From: Pseudobdellovibrionaceae bacterium
GTDB lineage: Bacteria; Bdellovibrionota; Bdellovibrionia; Bdellovibrionales; Bdellovibrionaceae
Reading direction: 5' to 3'
Assembly (NCBI GenBank): GCA_947449255.1
Contig: CANFQX010000019.1
Location: 1 to 61,969, forward strand
DNA: 61,969 nucleotides
The translations under genes and the position numbers were made by a program. The notes beneath the pieces were generated by a model that had not been told where the DNA came from, did no database searches, and saw only the letters and a list, made by a program, of their open reading frames with translations. Below, piece by piece: positions 9,174 through 18,093 of this stretch (positions are counted from its first letter, which is position 1; every line of letters begins with the position of its first letter).

Positions 9174-10667
9174 ATGACATTGCATACGACGGCTGCGGCC
9201 AAACAAAAAGCGATTTTAGTGGGAGTTCAGCTTCCACAGATGACAGAAATTGAAAATCAAAGCTCCCTGGATGAGTTGGCCCGATTGGTGACGACTCTGG
9301 GCTATGGAGTCGTGGGACGCATGTCTCAACGCCGGTCCTCAACGAAGGGGGCTGCAGTTTTAGGGGATGGCAAGTTGCAAGAGCTTGCTCGCTGGACAGC
9401 AGGTCCAGGTTTTATTGCCTCTATGGTTGTTCGAAAAAAACACAAAGCCGCCCTAAAATTCAAGGATGCAGCGGATGACCAAGACGGCAGTGATGTCAGC
9501 AGTGAATCTGGTGCCGAAGATGAATTTGAGTCGGACTCTGAAGCCGAGACAGAAAACGAAAACAGCAACCTAGAATCATCGGAGAAAGAAGAATCTGAAG
9601 TTGTACCCCAAGAATCAGCCGACGTGGTGGTTTTTGACTGTGATTTGTCCCCCTCTCAATTAAGAAATTTAGAAAGCGCAACGGGAGCCAAGGTCTTGGA
9701 TCGTACCGGTGTGATCATTGAAATTTTTAGCCGCCATGCCCGAACAAAGGCCGCTCGCTTGCAGGTTGAAATTGCACGCCTGACCTATGTAGCCCCTCGT
9801 CTCAGAGAAACCGGAGGCGGTGAAGATCGTCAAGGTGGAGGCGTTGGTGGAAAAGGAGCCGGAGAATCCAGCCTAGAGCTTGATCGCCGCAAAATCCGCG
9901 ATCGAATCAAAGAGCTTAAAACAGAACTTTTGGCCATTGGTCAGGAGCATATCACTCGTCGAGCGCGCCGCGAACAAGAGGCCTGTTGTGTGGCCCTCGT
10001 GGGTTACACCAATGCGGGTAAATCCTCATTGATGAGAGCCATGACCGGCAGTGATGTGCTGATTGCGGATAAGTTGTTCGCAACTCTAGATACGACGGTT
10101 CGACCAGTTTACCCTGAGACTCAGCCCAAAATTCTTTTGTCGGACACCGTTGGGTTTATTAAAAAATTGCCTCATGATTTAGTGGCCTCTTTCAAATCAA
10201 CATTGGATGAAGCCCTGAATGCTTCTTTGTTGTTGTATGTGGTGGATGCTTCGGATCTCTCTTTTAGGTCGCAATTGGAAGTGACTCAAAAAGTCTTAGA
10301 AGAGGTGGGTGCTCACGACACACCAAGCTTTTTGGTCTTAAATAAAAAAGACCGCTTGAGTGATGAAGAGTTTATGCAGCTGAAGGCTGAATTTCCTGAG
10401 GCCATCTTTTTATCAACCAGGGATTCAGAAGATCTGAAATCCCTGCGTGAATTACTGATTCAGTTTTTTGAAAAAGACATGGTTGAAGAAGAACTGTTTG
10501 TTCCCTATATGGTGAAGGGTGCCATTGGTGATATAAGGTCTCACACTCGCGTGTTGTCTGAATCTTACACTGAAAATGGATTGCAGCTCACAGTCCGTGG
10601 CCCGCAAATTGAAATTGCTAGAATTATAAAAAAATATTTAACGGATCTTGATAGATACGACGATTAA
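9174..10667 (+). CDS. hflX: GTPase HflX with acidic insertion
   Basis: A 497-residue ribosome-associated GTPase of the HflX family. The N-terminal HflX domain is interrupted by a very acidic, low-complexity segment at residues about 98-147, just before the conserved VVFDCDLSPSQLRNLE. A glycine-rich linker (about 220-230) leads to the G domain: G1 GYTNAGKSS (277-285), G3 DTVGF (324-328) and G4 NKKD. Family members split or rescue stalled ribosomes, notably after heat stress. Normal length is about 400-430, so the insert explains the extra residues. The start codon has a poor ribosome-binding site, but the following residues align with the usual HflX N-terminus. Confidence 0.93.
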   Translation: MTLHTTAAAKQKAILVGVQLPQMTEIENQSSLDELARLVTTLGYGVVGRMSQRRSSTKGAAVLGDGKLQELARWTAGPGFIASMVVRKKHKAALKFKDAADDQDGSDVSSESGAEDEFESDSEAETENENSNLESSEKEESEVVPQESADVVVFDCDLSPSQLRNLESATGAKVLDRTGVIIEIFSRHARTKAARLQVEIARLTYVAPRLRETGGGEDRQGGGVGGKGAGESSLELDRRKIRDRIKELKTELLAIGQEHITRRARREQEACCVALVGYTNAGKSSLMRAMTGSDVLIADKLFATLDTTVRPVYPETQPKILLSDTVGFIKKLPHDLVASFKSTLDEALNASLLLYVVDASDLSFRSQLEVTQKVLEEVGAHDTPSFLVLNKKDRLSDEEFMQLKAEFPEAIFLSTRDSEDLKSLRELLIQFFEKDMVEEELFVPYMVKGAIGDIRSHTRVLSESYTENGLQLTVRGPQIEIARIIKKYLTDLDRYDD

Positions 10668-10721
10668 AAAAAACAAATCAGCCCCTAAGACGCCCTTCTA
10701 TGATATTTATATTGTAAAAAC

Positions 10722-10767
10722 ATGGGGGGTGTTGTTACTATTAAAAGGTAAAATTATGGGGGGTGTT
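10722..10767. repeat. G-rich 12-bp direct repeat
   Basis: ATGGGGGGTGTT occurs at 10722-10733 and again at 10756-10767. The second copy spans the ribosome-binding region and GTG start of the downstream ATPase gene; the first lies 34 bases upstream. It may be a translational or regulatory site, or a duplicated start region. Confidence 0.6.
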
Positions 10768-12112
10768 TTTGCAACGAGAGGCTTTTTCGCGAATATTAGG
10801 CTGGTCAAAAGGCGAGAATAGGTTGCCTCTGGTCCTCAGGGGAGCTAGGCAAGTAGGTAAATCCTATTTGGTCCGTTGGTTGGGTAAAAATCATTTCAAC
10901 CAGTTCATAGAAATTAATTTAGAAAAGAATCCAGAGCTCAGCGAACTTTTTGACTCCAATAATGTCGAGAAAATTATTGAAGCCATCGAGATTCACTCAA
11001 ATATGAGTGTTCAGCCTGGGAAAACTCTCTTGTTTATTGACGAGATTCAAGCTTATCCAAAAATATTATCTAGTTTAAGATGGTTTGCTGAAGATTGCCC
11101 GGAATTGCATGTGATTGTGGCAGGCTCCTTGTTAGATTTTGCACTGGCGGATTTTGAGTACTCAATGCCCGTTGGACGCATTGAATTTATGTATATAGAG
11201 CCATTTTCTTTTTTTGAGTTTTTGGATGCCTTGGAAGAGAAAAAGTTATTGCAGGTTCTAGAGAGCATGAAATGCTCAGAGGAATTGTCCCCGGCGATTC
11301 ATAGGCGCGCGATGGAGCTTTTTAAAAGGTATATTCTTGTGGGCGGTATGCCCAAAAGCATAAAGGTATACAGAGAAACCAAAAAAATGGAGATGGTGTC
11401 TAGGGTTCATCAAGGGATCATTGAAAGCTTTCGAAGTGACTTTAGTAAATTTAAAAAAAGAATCCCACCGGAGCGCATTCGTAAAGTTTATGATTCGATT
11501 TTTCAGCAAGTTGGTAAAAAATTTGTTTATGCACGCGTCGATAGCGAGGAAAAAAATGCGGCAATTAAATCAGCTCTCGAGCTGTTGCTGCTTGCACGAG
11601 TGGGTTACAAAGTGGAATCTTCCCATTGCAACGGAATCCCTTTGGGAGCTGAAAGTAACGAAAAAAACTTTAAAATTTTCTCTTTGGATATCGGTCTAAT
11701 TAGCTCTGCTTTGGGGCTTACTTTTCCTAATCTGAAGGATGATGAAGATGTGATGCTTGTGAATGCCGGCGCATTGGCAGAGCAATTTGTGTCACAAATG
11801 TTAAGGTACAAAGAGTCCCAAGTTAAAAATCCAAAATTATTTTATTGGGTCAGAGAAAAGTCAGGTTCCGAAGCCGAGGTGGATTTTGTCGCGCAGGTTG
11901 GATTAAAGATAATTCCCATTGAAGTTAAATCAGGTAAATCGGGCACGCTCAAATCATTAAGAGTGATGGCTAGTGAAAAAAAGTTAATGACAGCCGTTCG
12001 ATTCAATTCAGCCCTTCCCTTGGAATCTGAGATCACTGCAGACAGTTGGACCTTTAAATTAATATCTTTGCCAATCTATCTTGCTGAAAGATTTCATTCT
12101 CTGTTGGAATAA
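10763..12112 (+). CDS. AAA ATPase with DUF4143-type C-terminus
   Basis: A 449-residue ATPase. The N-terminal AAA_14-type domain has Walker A GARQVGKS near residue 28 and Walker B LLFIDEIQ near residue 90. The C-terminal half resembles DUF4143, with the typical late EVDFVAQ and PIEVKSG motifs of a nuclease-like fold (about 375-395). The GTG start is chosen for its G6 ribosome-binding site 2-7 bases upstream, though the spacing is short. This family is widespread, patchy and often horizontally transferred; its role is unsettled. It is a lone gene between hflX and a convergent protease gene, with no toxin or antitoxin partner visible. Confidence 0.82.
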   Translation: MFLQREAFSRILGWSKGENRLPLVLRGARQVGKSYLVRWLGKNHFNQFIEINLEKNPELSELFDSNNVEKIIEAIEIHSNMSVQPGKTLLFIDEIQAYPKILSSLRWFAEDCPELHVIVAGSLLDFALADFEYSMPVGRIEFMYIEPFSFFEFLDALEEKKLLQVLESMKCSEELSPAIHRRAMELFKRYILVGGMPKSIKVYRETKKMEMVSRVHQGIIESFRSDFSKFKKRIPPERIRKVYDSIFQQVGKKFVYARVDSEEKNAAIKSALELLLLARVGYKVESSHCNGIPLGAESNEKNFKIFSLDIGLISSALGLTFPNLKDDEDVMLVNAGALAEQFVSQMLRYKESQVKNPKLFYWVREKSGSEAEVDFVAQVGLKIIPIEVKSGKSGTLKSLRVMASEKKLMTAVRFNSALPLESEITADSWTFKLISLPIYLAERFHSLLE

Positions 12113-12139
12113 AAAGGGGAAGTGAATCTCATAAAAAAA

Positions 12140-12178
12140 AAGCCAAAGTAAGATATTTTTCGATGCTTACTTTGGCTT
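12140..12178. terminator. Intrinsic terminator between convergent genes
   Basis: A 13-bp perfect stem (AAGCCAAAGTAAG and its complement) with a 13-base loop. On the minus strand it is followed by a run of T, so it best serves the protease gene; it may also stop plus-strand transcripts of the ATPase gene. Confidence 0.82.
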
Positions 12179-12215
12179 ATTCAAATTTCTTTAAAAAATT
12201 CTTTTAAAACGACTT

Positions 12216-13727
12216 TTAAAACTTGAGTAAAGCTTCAACGTCTAATTTTCCACCTGACACCATTTTGTCAGCCAGGATTGGAACCTTTTTAGCCGATTGA
12301 ATAATGGCATTTTTAACTTCCAGGACAGTTTTTTCTGGGTGAGCTGACCAATAAAGTGCAGCCGCGCCAGCAACTATCGGGCAAGCCATAGATGTTCCAT
12401 CCCAAGTGGCCTTAAAACCCAGTTTATCAACGATAACATCTGAATATTTATTTCCAACTGTTGTTGAAAACACAACGACTCCAGGGGCTGCGATGTGAAC
12501 CGTTTTTTGTCCCCAATTGGAAAAGGCACCTAAGGTGTCTTGGGCGTTGATGGCAGCAACTGAAATAATATTTTCGTTAGAGTAAGAGGCTGGGTAGCCA
12601 GGTTTAGGATCTGTATCATTGCTGTAGCCTTTGCCAGAATGGCCATTGCCAGCAGCAGCAACAAAAAGAACATTATGATCCTGAGCGTATTGAATCATCT
12701 CACGAAGGGCCTTATTTTCAGCTCCCTCGCTAGCGTCTTCGCCTTCGGAACCCCAAGAATTGCTTAAAACTTGCGCGCCATTATCGACAGCATATTTAAT
12801 AGCTTTGATTGCATCAGCAGATGTGCCTTGGCCTTTTTCTGAAATAAAGCGCAAGGACATGATTTTCACGTTTGGAGCAACACCTGAAATGCCCAGGCCA
12901 TTGTCGCCTCGTGCTGCGACATTTCCTGCGCAATGAGTTCCGTGTCCTGGATTGCCGCCCTTGAATAGAATTTCAAGGATAGACATAGAAAGGTCATAAG
13001 GCTTGTTGTCATTTTTGGCAAAATCCCATCCAATCTCATCATCAATGTAGCCATTTTGATCATCATCAATGCCATTGTCAGGAATTTCGCCTGGATTTCT
13101 CCAAAGATTAGGCAGCAAGTCTTCGTGCGTATAATCTACGCCAGTATCAATCACGGCGACGATCATATTCGGGTTTCCGCGAGTGACTTTCCAGGCCGCT
13201 TGGGTCCCGATGTTGATCATGCCCCATTGCTTGCTAAATAATGGATCTGCTCCAAGAGTTTCTTGGGGTGCAGCAGGAACTGCTGGATTGTCGACGATGG
13301 AGTTTGAATCCATCGTCAATTCTTTGGCAAGATTTTTAGCGGCTAGCTTTGCAAGGGCCGCACGCATCAGAGGATCTTGAATTTTGTAATCCTCGGGCAG
13401 AAATATTTTGTAGTTAGGCTGAATGTATTCAACAGCTGGGTCAGCGACAAGATTGTGCTGATTAAAACTTCTTGGAGCTTGGACACGGACCCAGGAATCC
13501 GTGATTTTCTCAATTTTAGCGCCAGGAATTTCAAGATTTGTGAAACCAGGTGCTAATTTAATAAGCAAATCTTGATTATCATGCTGTGTCTGATGAGCGC
13601 GATTTGCCTGCGCGGAGAGGCTAAGTCCCATAAATCCTGCAGCGATGAAGAGACTGAGTTTTTGTAGTTGCACCGTAATAGTGGTGTTTACAGAGCCACT
13701 CAAATTGGCTCTAGAGTTGATTCTCAT
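12216..13727 (-). CDS. Secreted subtilisin-like serine protease (S8)
   Basis: A 503-residue exported protease. The ATG at 13727 follows GGGAG at good spacing and is preferred over the in-frame ATG at 13760. Residues 15-42 form a signal peptide ending in SAQA. An inhibitor-like propeptide follows to about residue 110. The catalytic triad of the S8 family is complete: Asp194 (VIDTGVD), His262 (GHGTH) and Ser446 (GTSMACP), with oxyanion Asn360 (AAAGN). A calcium-binding-like DDDQNGYIDDE segment is near 221-231. It is likely secreted or periplasmic and would degrade proteins in a predator's digestive phase or in the medium (inferred). Single gene with its own terminator. Confidence 0.93.
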   Translation of the reverse strand: MRINSRANLSGSVNTTITVQLQKLSLFIAAGFMGLSLSAQANRAHQTQHDNQDLLIKLAPGFTNLEIPGAKIEKITDSWVRVQAPRSFNQHNLVADPAVEYIQPNYKIFLPEDYKIQDPLMRAALAKLAAKNLAKELTMDSNSIVDNPAVPAAPQETLGADPLFSKQWGMINIGTQAAWKVTRGNPNMIVAVIDTGVDYTHEDLLPNLWRNPGEIPDNGIDDDQNGYIDDEIGWDFAKNDNKPYDLSMSILEILFKGGNPGHGTHCAGNVAARGDNGLGISGVAPNVKIMSLRFISEKGQGTSADAIKAIKYAVDNGAQVLSNSWGSEGEDASEGAENKALREMIQYAQDHNVLFVAAAGNGHSGKGYSNDTDPKPGYPASYSNENIISVAAINAQDTLGAFSNWGQKTVHIAAPGVVVFSTTVGNKYSDVIVDKLGFKATWDGTSMACPIVAGAAALYWSAHPEKTVLEVKNAIIQSAKKVPILADKMVSGGKLDVEALLKF

Positions 13728-14010
13728 GTTGATCTCCCTATGTTTAGTTTGTTCTTCCATGAACCGTTCAAGTTGAAATTTAGTCCATCGCTGACTTCCC
13801 CAAAAAAAGGTCTGACCTTAAAGAAGAAAGCGAGGAACTTTTTATTGTGGGTGGAATTGAAATTCTAAGCAAATTGAATCAACCGATTTCGATGGCATGC
13901 GTTGAATAATTCGACTGCACTTTCAATAATAGAGATATCTAGTTGTCAGGATTACGGAATTTCAGTAACTAATTAACTGATAGCTAATTGAAAATTATAG
14001 AGGTGTATTT

Positions 14011-14589
14011 ATGCACAATAATGAAGTGCGGGATTCTTCTGTTCCGACTCAGTCGTCGCATGCCGGCGCCACGGGGACTCAAGCTGCCAATGATTTATCG
14101 AGAGACTTTGCGTTCACGTCGAAGTTAGATCATATCGTTGCGTGGGGACGTAAAAATTCTTTATGGCCGATGCCCTATGGAACTGCTTGTTGCGGGATTG
14201 AATTTATGTCAGTGATGGGGCCTAAATATGACCTCGCTCGTTTTGGGGCTGAGGTGGCTCGATTTTCACCTCGTCAGGCCGATCTTTTAGTTGTCGCAGG
14301 TACAATCACGGAAAAGATGGCGCCAGTCATCACTCGTATCTATCAGCAAATGTTAGAACCTAAATATGTGATCGCCATGGGAGCCTGTGCAAGCTCTGGC
14401 GGATTTTATCGCGCCTATCATGTTTTGCAGGGCGTTGATAAGGTTATACCTGTCGACGTTTACATCCCAGGTTGTCCTCCGACTCCTGAGGCCGTTATGG
14501 ATGGCATCATGGTCTTACAACGAATGATCGCGACAAATCAGCCGCGCCCATGGAAAACCAATTGGAAGAGTCCTTATGAACAAGCTTGA
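14011..14589 (+). CDS. nuoB: NADH-quinone oxidoreductase subunit B
   Basis: A 192-residue subunit of the peripheral arm of complex I that carries cluster N2, the last iron-sulfur centre before quinone. The four ligands are visible: tandem cysteines C60-C61 (TACCGIEF), C126 (GACAS) and C155 (PGCPP). The start follows AGAGGTG. The N-terminus has about 30 low-complexity residues ahead of the conserved core. It is the first gene of the operon; no nuoA lies upstream, only 283 bases of non-coding sequence after the divergent protease. It overlaps nuoCD by 14 bases, implying translational coupling. Confidence 0.97.
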   Translation: MHNNEVRDSSVPTQSSHAGATGTQAANDLSRDFAFTSKLDHIVAWGRKNSLWPMPYGTACCGIEFMSVMGPKYDLARFGAEVARFSPRQADLLVVAGTITEKMAPVITRIYQQMLEPKYVIAMGACASSGGFYRAYHVLQGVDKVIPVDVYIPGCPPTPEAVMDGIMVLQRMIATNQPRPWKTNWKSPYEQA

Positions 14590-16258
14590 GAATTTAAAAC
14601 ATAAACTTTCCGAAAAATTCAAAATTCAGAATTTCAAATTTTCTCATGCCTTTGGTGATGATGTTCTTGAGGTTCCTAAAGAGGACGCTCCTCAGGTGCT
14701 TATGCACTTAAAAAACATCGGTGAATTTGATTTCTTAATGGATGTTTGCGGAGCAGATTATCCAACGCGTGAAAAAAGATTTGATGTGGTTTATCACTTG
14801 TTCTCTTCCAAGGACAATACACGCCTGCGCATCAAAGCTCAGGTGGGTGATGGTGAGTCCATTGGCACGGCCATTCCAGCTTACCGTGGCGCGGATTGGT
14901 TTGAACGCGAAGCTTATGATATGTACGGAATTATTTTTGAAGGTCATCCCAATCTTCGACGAATTTTAACTCATCATCAGTTTGTAGGACATCCCCTGCG
15001 TAAGGATTATGATTCTGATCATCGACAAGCTTGTACGGCTTCCTTGCCGATTCATTTTAATAATGAGCCAGGATCTCCGGGCGATGTGTTGAATGACAAC
15101 TATATTCCGTTGAATATTGGTCCTGCGCATACAGCGATGCATGGCACCTTGCGTGTTATGGCAGAGATGGATGGGGAAACTATTGTTCGTTGCAACAATG
15201 AGATTGGCTACCTTCATCGCTGCTTTGAAAAAATGGCAGAGACTCATCCCTACAATCAAGTGATCCCCTACACAGATCGTCTGAATTATTGCTCAGCACC
15301 AATGAACAACATTGGCTATTGCAAAGCTGTAGAGCGTTTATTGGGTGTTGAAATTCCAGCAAAAGCCCAGGCGATGCGAGTGATCTTAGCTGAACTTTCA
15401 CGCATCATCGATCACACGATATCTATTGGTACGGGTGCCATGGATTTGGGTGCTTTGACTTCATTCTTTTTTATGTTTGGATTGCGCGAGCAAGTTTACG
15501 GACTTTTTGAAAAACTTTGTGGCGCAAGATTGACTGTATCAATGACTCGCGTTGGTGGTATGGCTCAAGATGCACCAGATGGTTGGTATGATGAAGTCCT
15601 TGCTCTTTGTAAGGAAATTCGTCGCGGTACTGACGAAATGGCTTCGATGGTTGTGGACAATAAAATCTTTATCCAAAGAACCCGTGGTGTCTGCCCCGTG
15701 AGTGCTCAAGATGCCATTCAATGGGGTTATACGGGCCCAATGCTTCGTGGTTGCGGTGTAAATTTAGATTTACGAAAATCAAATCCTTATTATGGTTATG
15801 ATTCCTTGGATTTTGATGTTCCAGTAGGTACTTCTGGTGATATTTATGACCGTTATTTGGTGCGCTTTGAAGAGATGCGCCAGTCGGTTCGTATCATTGA
15901 ACAAGTTTGTAAGAATGTGCCAGGTGGCGATTACACCATTCGTGACAAGGGCATTGTGCTGCCAGAGAAAAAAGATGTTTATGGCAACATTGAGGGCTTG
16001 ATGAATCACTTTATGTTGATCATCAAGGGACTTCGTCCTCCAGCAGGGGAAGTTTATGATGCCACTGAGGCCGCAAATGGTGAGCTTGGATTTTACTTAG
16101 TCAGTGATGGCTCCGCAAATCCATACCGCTTGAAAGTTCGTCCTCCATGTTTTGCTATTTATCAATCTTATCCAACGGTAGTTAAAGGTGCAATGTTGGC
16201 TGATGCCATTGCGACGATTGCCTCGATGAATCTCATTGCTGGTGAGTTGGATCGATAG
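14576..16258 (+). CDS. nuoCD: NADH-quinone oxidoreductase fused subunit C/D
   Basis: A 560-residue fusion of NuoC (about residues 1-165, with the [12 protein letters not shown] signature) and NuoD (about 175-560, with HTAMHGTLR and the GTGAMDLGA region). In complex I the D part forms the quinone pocket with NuoB and the C part braces the hydrophilic arm. Fusion of C and D is known from E. coli and several other lineages, and the length is close to those. The start overlaps nuoB by 14 bases. A 69-base gap separates it from nuoE. The final residues GELDR match the usual NuoD C-terminus. Confidence 0.97.
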   Translation: MNKLENLKHKLSEKFKIQNFKFSHAFGDDVLEVPKEDAPQVLMHLKNIGEFDFLMDVCGADYPTREKRFDVVYHLFSSKDNTRLRIKAQVGDGESIGTAIPAYRGADWFEREAYDMYGIIFEGHPNLRRILTHHQFVGHPLRKDYDSDHRQACTASLPIHFNNEPGSPGDVLNDNYIPLNIGPAHTAMHGTLRVMAEMDGETIVRCNNEIGYLHRCFEKMAETHPYNQVIPYTDRLNYCSAPMNNIGYCKAVERLLGVEIPAKAQAMRVILAELSRIIDHTISIGTGAMDLGALTSFFFMFGLREQVYGLFEKLCGARLTVSMTRVGGMAQDAPDGWYDEVLALCKEIRRGTDEMASMVVDNKIFIQRTRGVCPVSAQDAIQWGYTGPMLRGCGVNLDLRKSNPYYGYDSLDFDVPVGTSGDIYDRYLVRFEEMRQSVRIIEQVCKNVPGGDYTIRDKGIVLPEKKDVYGNIEGLMNHFMLIIKGLRPPAGEVYDATEAANGELGFYLVSDGSANPYRLKVRPPCFAIYQSYPTVVKGAMLADAIATIASMNLIAGELDR

Positions 16259-16327
16259 CAGCTGCTGTTTTTGCATTGCATTTTGAAAGTCATTTTTCGA
16301 TTTGCAGAATTTTAAAGGGAAATAAAG

Positions 16328-16801
16328 ATGTTTAAACTTTCTGAACAAGGCTTGGCTGAAGTAAAAAAAGAACTTGCTCGCTATGAAGCGAAAGAGTCAG
16401 CAATTATTCCAAGTCTATATATAGCTCAAAAAGAAAATAGCGGTTTTGTGAATCCGAGCGTTATTCATCATTTGTCACAAGTGATGGATATTCCTGAGGC
16501 TCGCATCAATGAAGTTTTTAAGTTTTACACGATGTTCAATCAAAAGCCCGTCGGTAAATATCATGTGCAAGTGTGCACTAATATTTCCTGTGCCCTAGAG
16601 GGCTCTCGTGAAATGGCTGGATATATCTGTCATGAGCTTGGTGTAAAATATGATGAAGTCACTGCCGATGGACGCTTTACCGTCAGTAAAGTGGAATGCC
16701 TCGGCTCTTGTGGCACGGCTCCAATGATGCAAGTGAATGATTATTATCATGAAAAATTAACTCCAGAGTCGGCAATGAATCTCTTGAGAGGTATGAAATA
16801 A
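16328..16801 (+). CDS. nuoE: NADH-quinone oxidoreductase subunit E
   Basis: A 157-residue subunit with a thioredoxin-like fold holding the [2Fe-2S] cluster N1a. The ligand pattern is present: C83 and C88 (VCTNISC), then C124 and C128 (CLGSC). It joins NuoF and NuoG in the NADH-oxidising module. An AAAGGGAAATAAAG stretch precedes the ATG. The stop codon overlaps the nuoF start by one base (TAATG), indicating coupled translation. Confidence 0.96.
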   Translation: MFKLSEQGLAEVKKELARYEAKESAIIPSLYIAQKENSGFVNPSVIHHLSQVMDIPEARINEVFKFYTMFNQKPVGKYHVQVCTNISCALEGSREMAGYICHELGVKYDEVTADGRFTVSKVECLGSCGTAPMMQVNDYYHEKLTPESAMNLLRGMK

Positions 16802-18093
16802 TGGCTGAAGTAAAAATACTCACAGAGTTCTATCATTTACCTGAATATCAGACCTTAGCAGGTTACCAAGCCAAAGGCGGTTATGAAACTGTGCCTAAGG
16901 CTCTGAAAATGCAGGCCCAACAAATCATTGATGAAGTGAAAGCTTCAGGACTTCGCGGTCGTGGCGGCGCAGGCTTTCCAACGGGAATGAAATGGGGCTT
17001 TCTTCCAAAAAATGGTGAGCCAAGATACTTGCTTTGCAATGCCGACGAAGGAGAGCCTGGAACATTTAAAGATCGTATGATGATGGAGCGAGCTCCTCAT
17101 CAATTGATCGAAGGAATGATTATTTCAGCTTTCGCCATTGGTTCACATAAAGGCTATATTTATGTTCGTGGTGAATATGTGTATCCCATTGAATGCCTCA
17201 ATAAGGCTATTCAAGAAGCTTATGCAGCAGGTTTACTGGGAAAAAACATTCTTGGCTCTGGTTTTGACTTTGACTTGGATGTTTATCGTGGCGCTGGCGC
17301 TTATATCTGCGGTGAAGAAACGGGCATGATTTCTTCTTTGGAAGGTCTGAAAGGCCAACCTAAGTTAAAACCCCCTTTTCCCGCTGTTCAAGGTTATTTA
17401 AGAAAACCAACCATCGTCAACAACGTTGAAACTTTAGCAGCGGTGACTTACATCATACGTGATGGTGCTCAAGCTTATCGAAAAAATGGCACAGAGAAAT
17501 CCTCTGGCACCAAGCTTTTTTCTGTTTCTGGAAATGTTGTGAAGCCAGGCAATTATGAAGTTCCATTGGGCTATCCTTTGATGAATCTCATCATGAATGA
17601 GTGCGGTGGAATGAAGCCTGGTCGTAAATTGAAAGCTGTTATTCCTGGGGGCTCCTCAGCTCCCGTTTTGACTGCTGAAGAAGTGGCTAAGGCCAACATG
17701 GATTATGAATCGCTTGCCGGTTTGGGCACAATGCTGGGTTCTGGTGCGGTCATTGTTATTGATGATTCACAATGTATGGTCGATATGCTGGGAGTTCTCA
17801 CGCATTTTTATGCCCATGAATCCTGTGGTCAGTGCACCCCTTGCCGAGAAGGCACAGGCTGGTTGAATAAGATTTTGCACGCTATTTTGGAGGGCCGAGG
17901 TCGGCTTCAAGATATCGAGCTGTTGATCAAAGTCGCTGACAACATGAAGGGCAAAACAATTTGTGCCTTATCAGATGCGGCGGCATTGCCCGTGTTGAGT
18001 TTTGTTAATAAGTTCAGAGAAGAATTTGAATTCTACGTCCGTGAAGGACGTTCCAAAGTAAAAGGAACGACATATGCCGAAATGCACCATTAA
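16801..18093 (+). CDS. nuoF: NADH-quinone oxidoreductase subunit F
   Basis: A 430-residue subunit that binds NADH and FMN and passes electrons to cluster N3. The FMN/NADH site appears as GRGGAGFPTG (53-62) and GEETG (171-175), and the [4Fe-4S] ligands as C342, C345, C348 (SCGQCTPC) with C388 (TICAL). Length is typical. It overlaps nuoE by one base and nuoG by 20 bases. The reading frame contains all expected motifs with no disruption. Confidence 0.97.
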   Translation: MAEVKILTEFYHLPEYQTLAGYQAKGGYETVPKALKMQAQQIIDEVKASGLRGRGGAGFPTGMKWGFLPKNGEPRYLLCNADEGEPGTFKDRMMMERAPHQLIEGMIISAFAIGSHKGYIYVRGEYVYPIECLNKAIQEAYAAGLLGKNILGSGFDFDLDVYRGAGAYICGEETGMISSLEGLKGQPKLKPPFPAVQGYLRKPTIVNNVETLAAVTYIIRDGAQAYRKNGTEKSSGTKLFSVSGNVVKPGNYEVPLGYPLMNLIMNECGGMKPGRKLKAVIPGGSSAPVLTAEEVAKANMDYESLAGLGTMLGSGAVIVIDDSQCMVDMLGVLTHFYAHESCGQCTPCREGTGWLNKILHAILEGRGRLQDIELLIKVADNMKGKTICALSDAAALPVLSFVNKFREEFEFYVREGRSKVKGTTYAEMHH

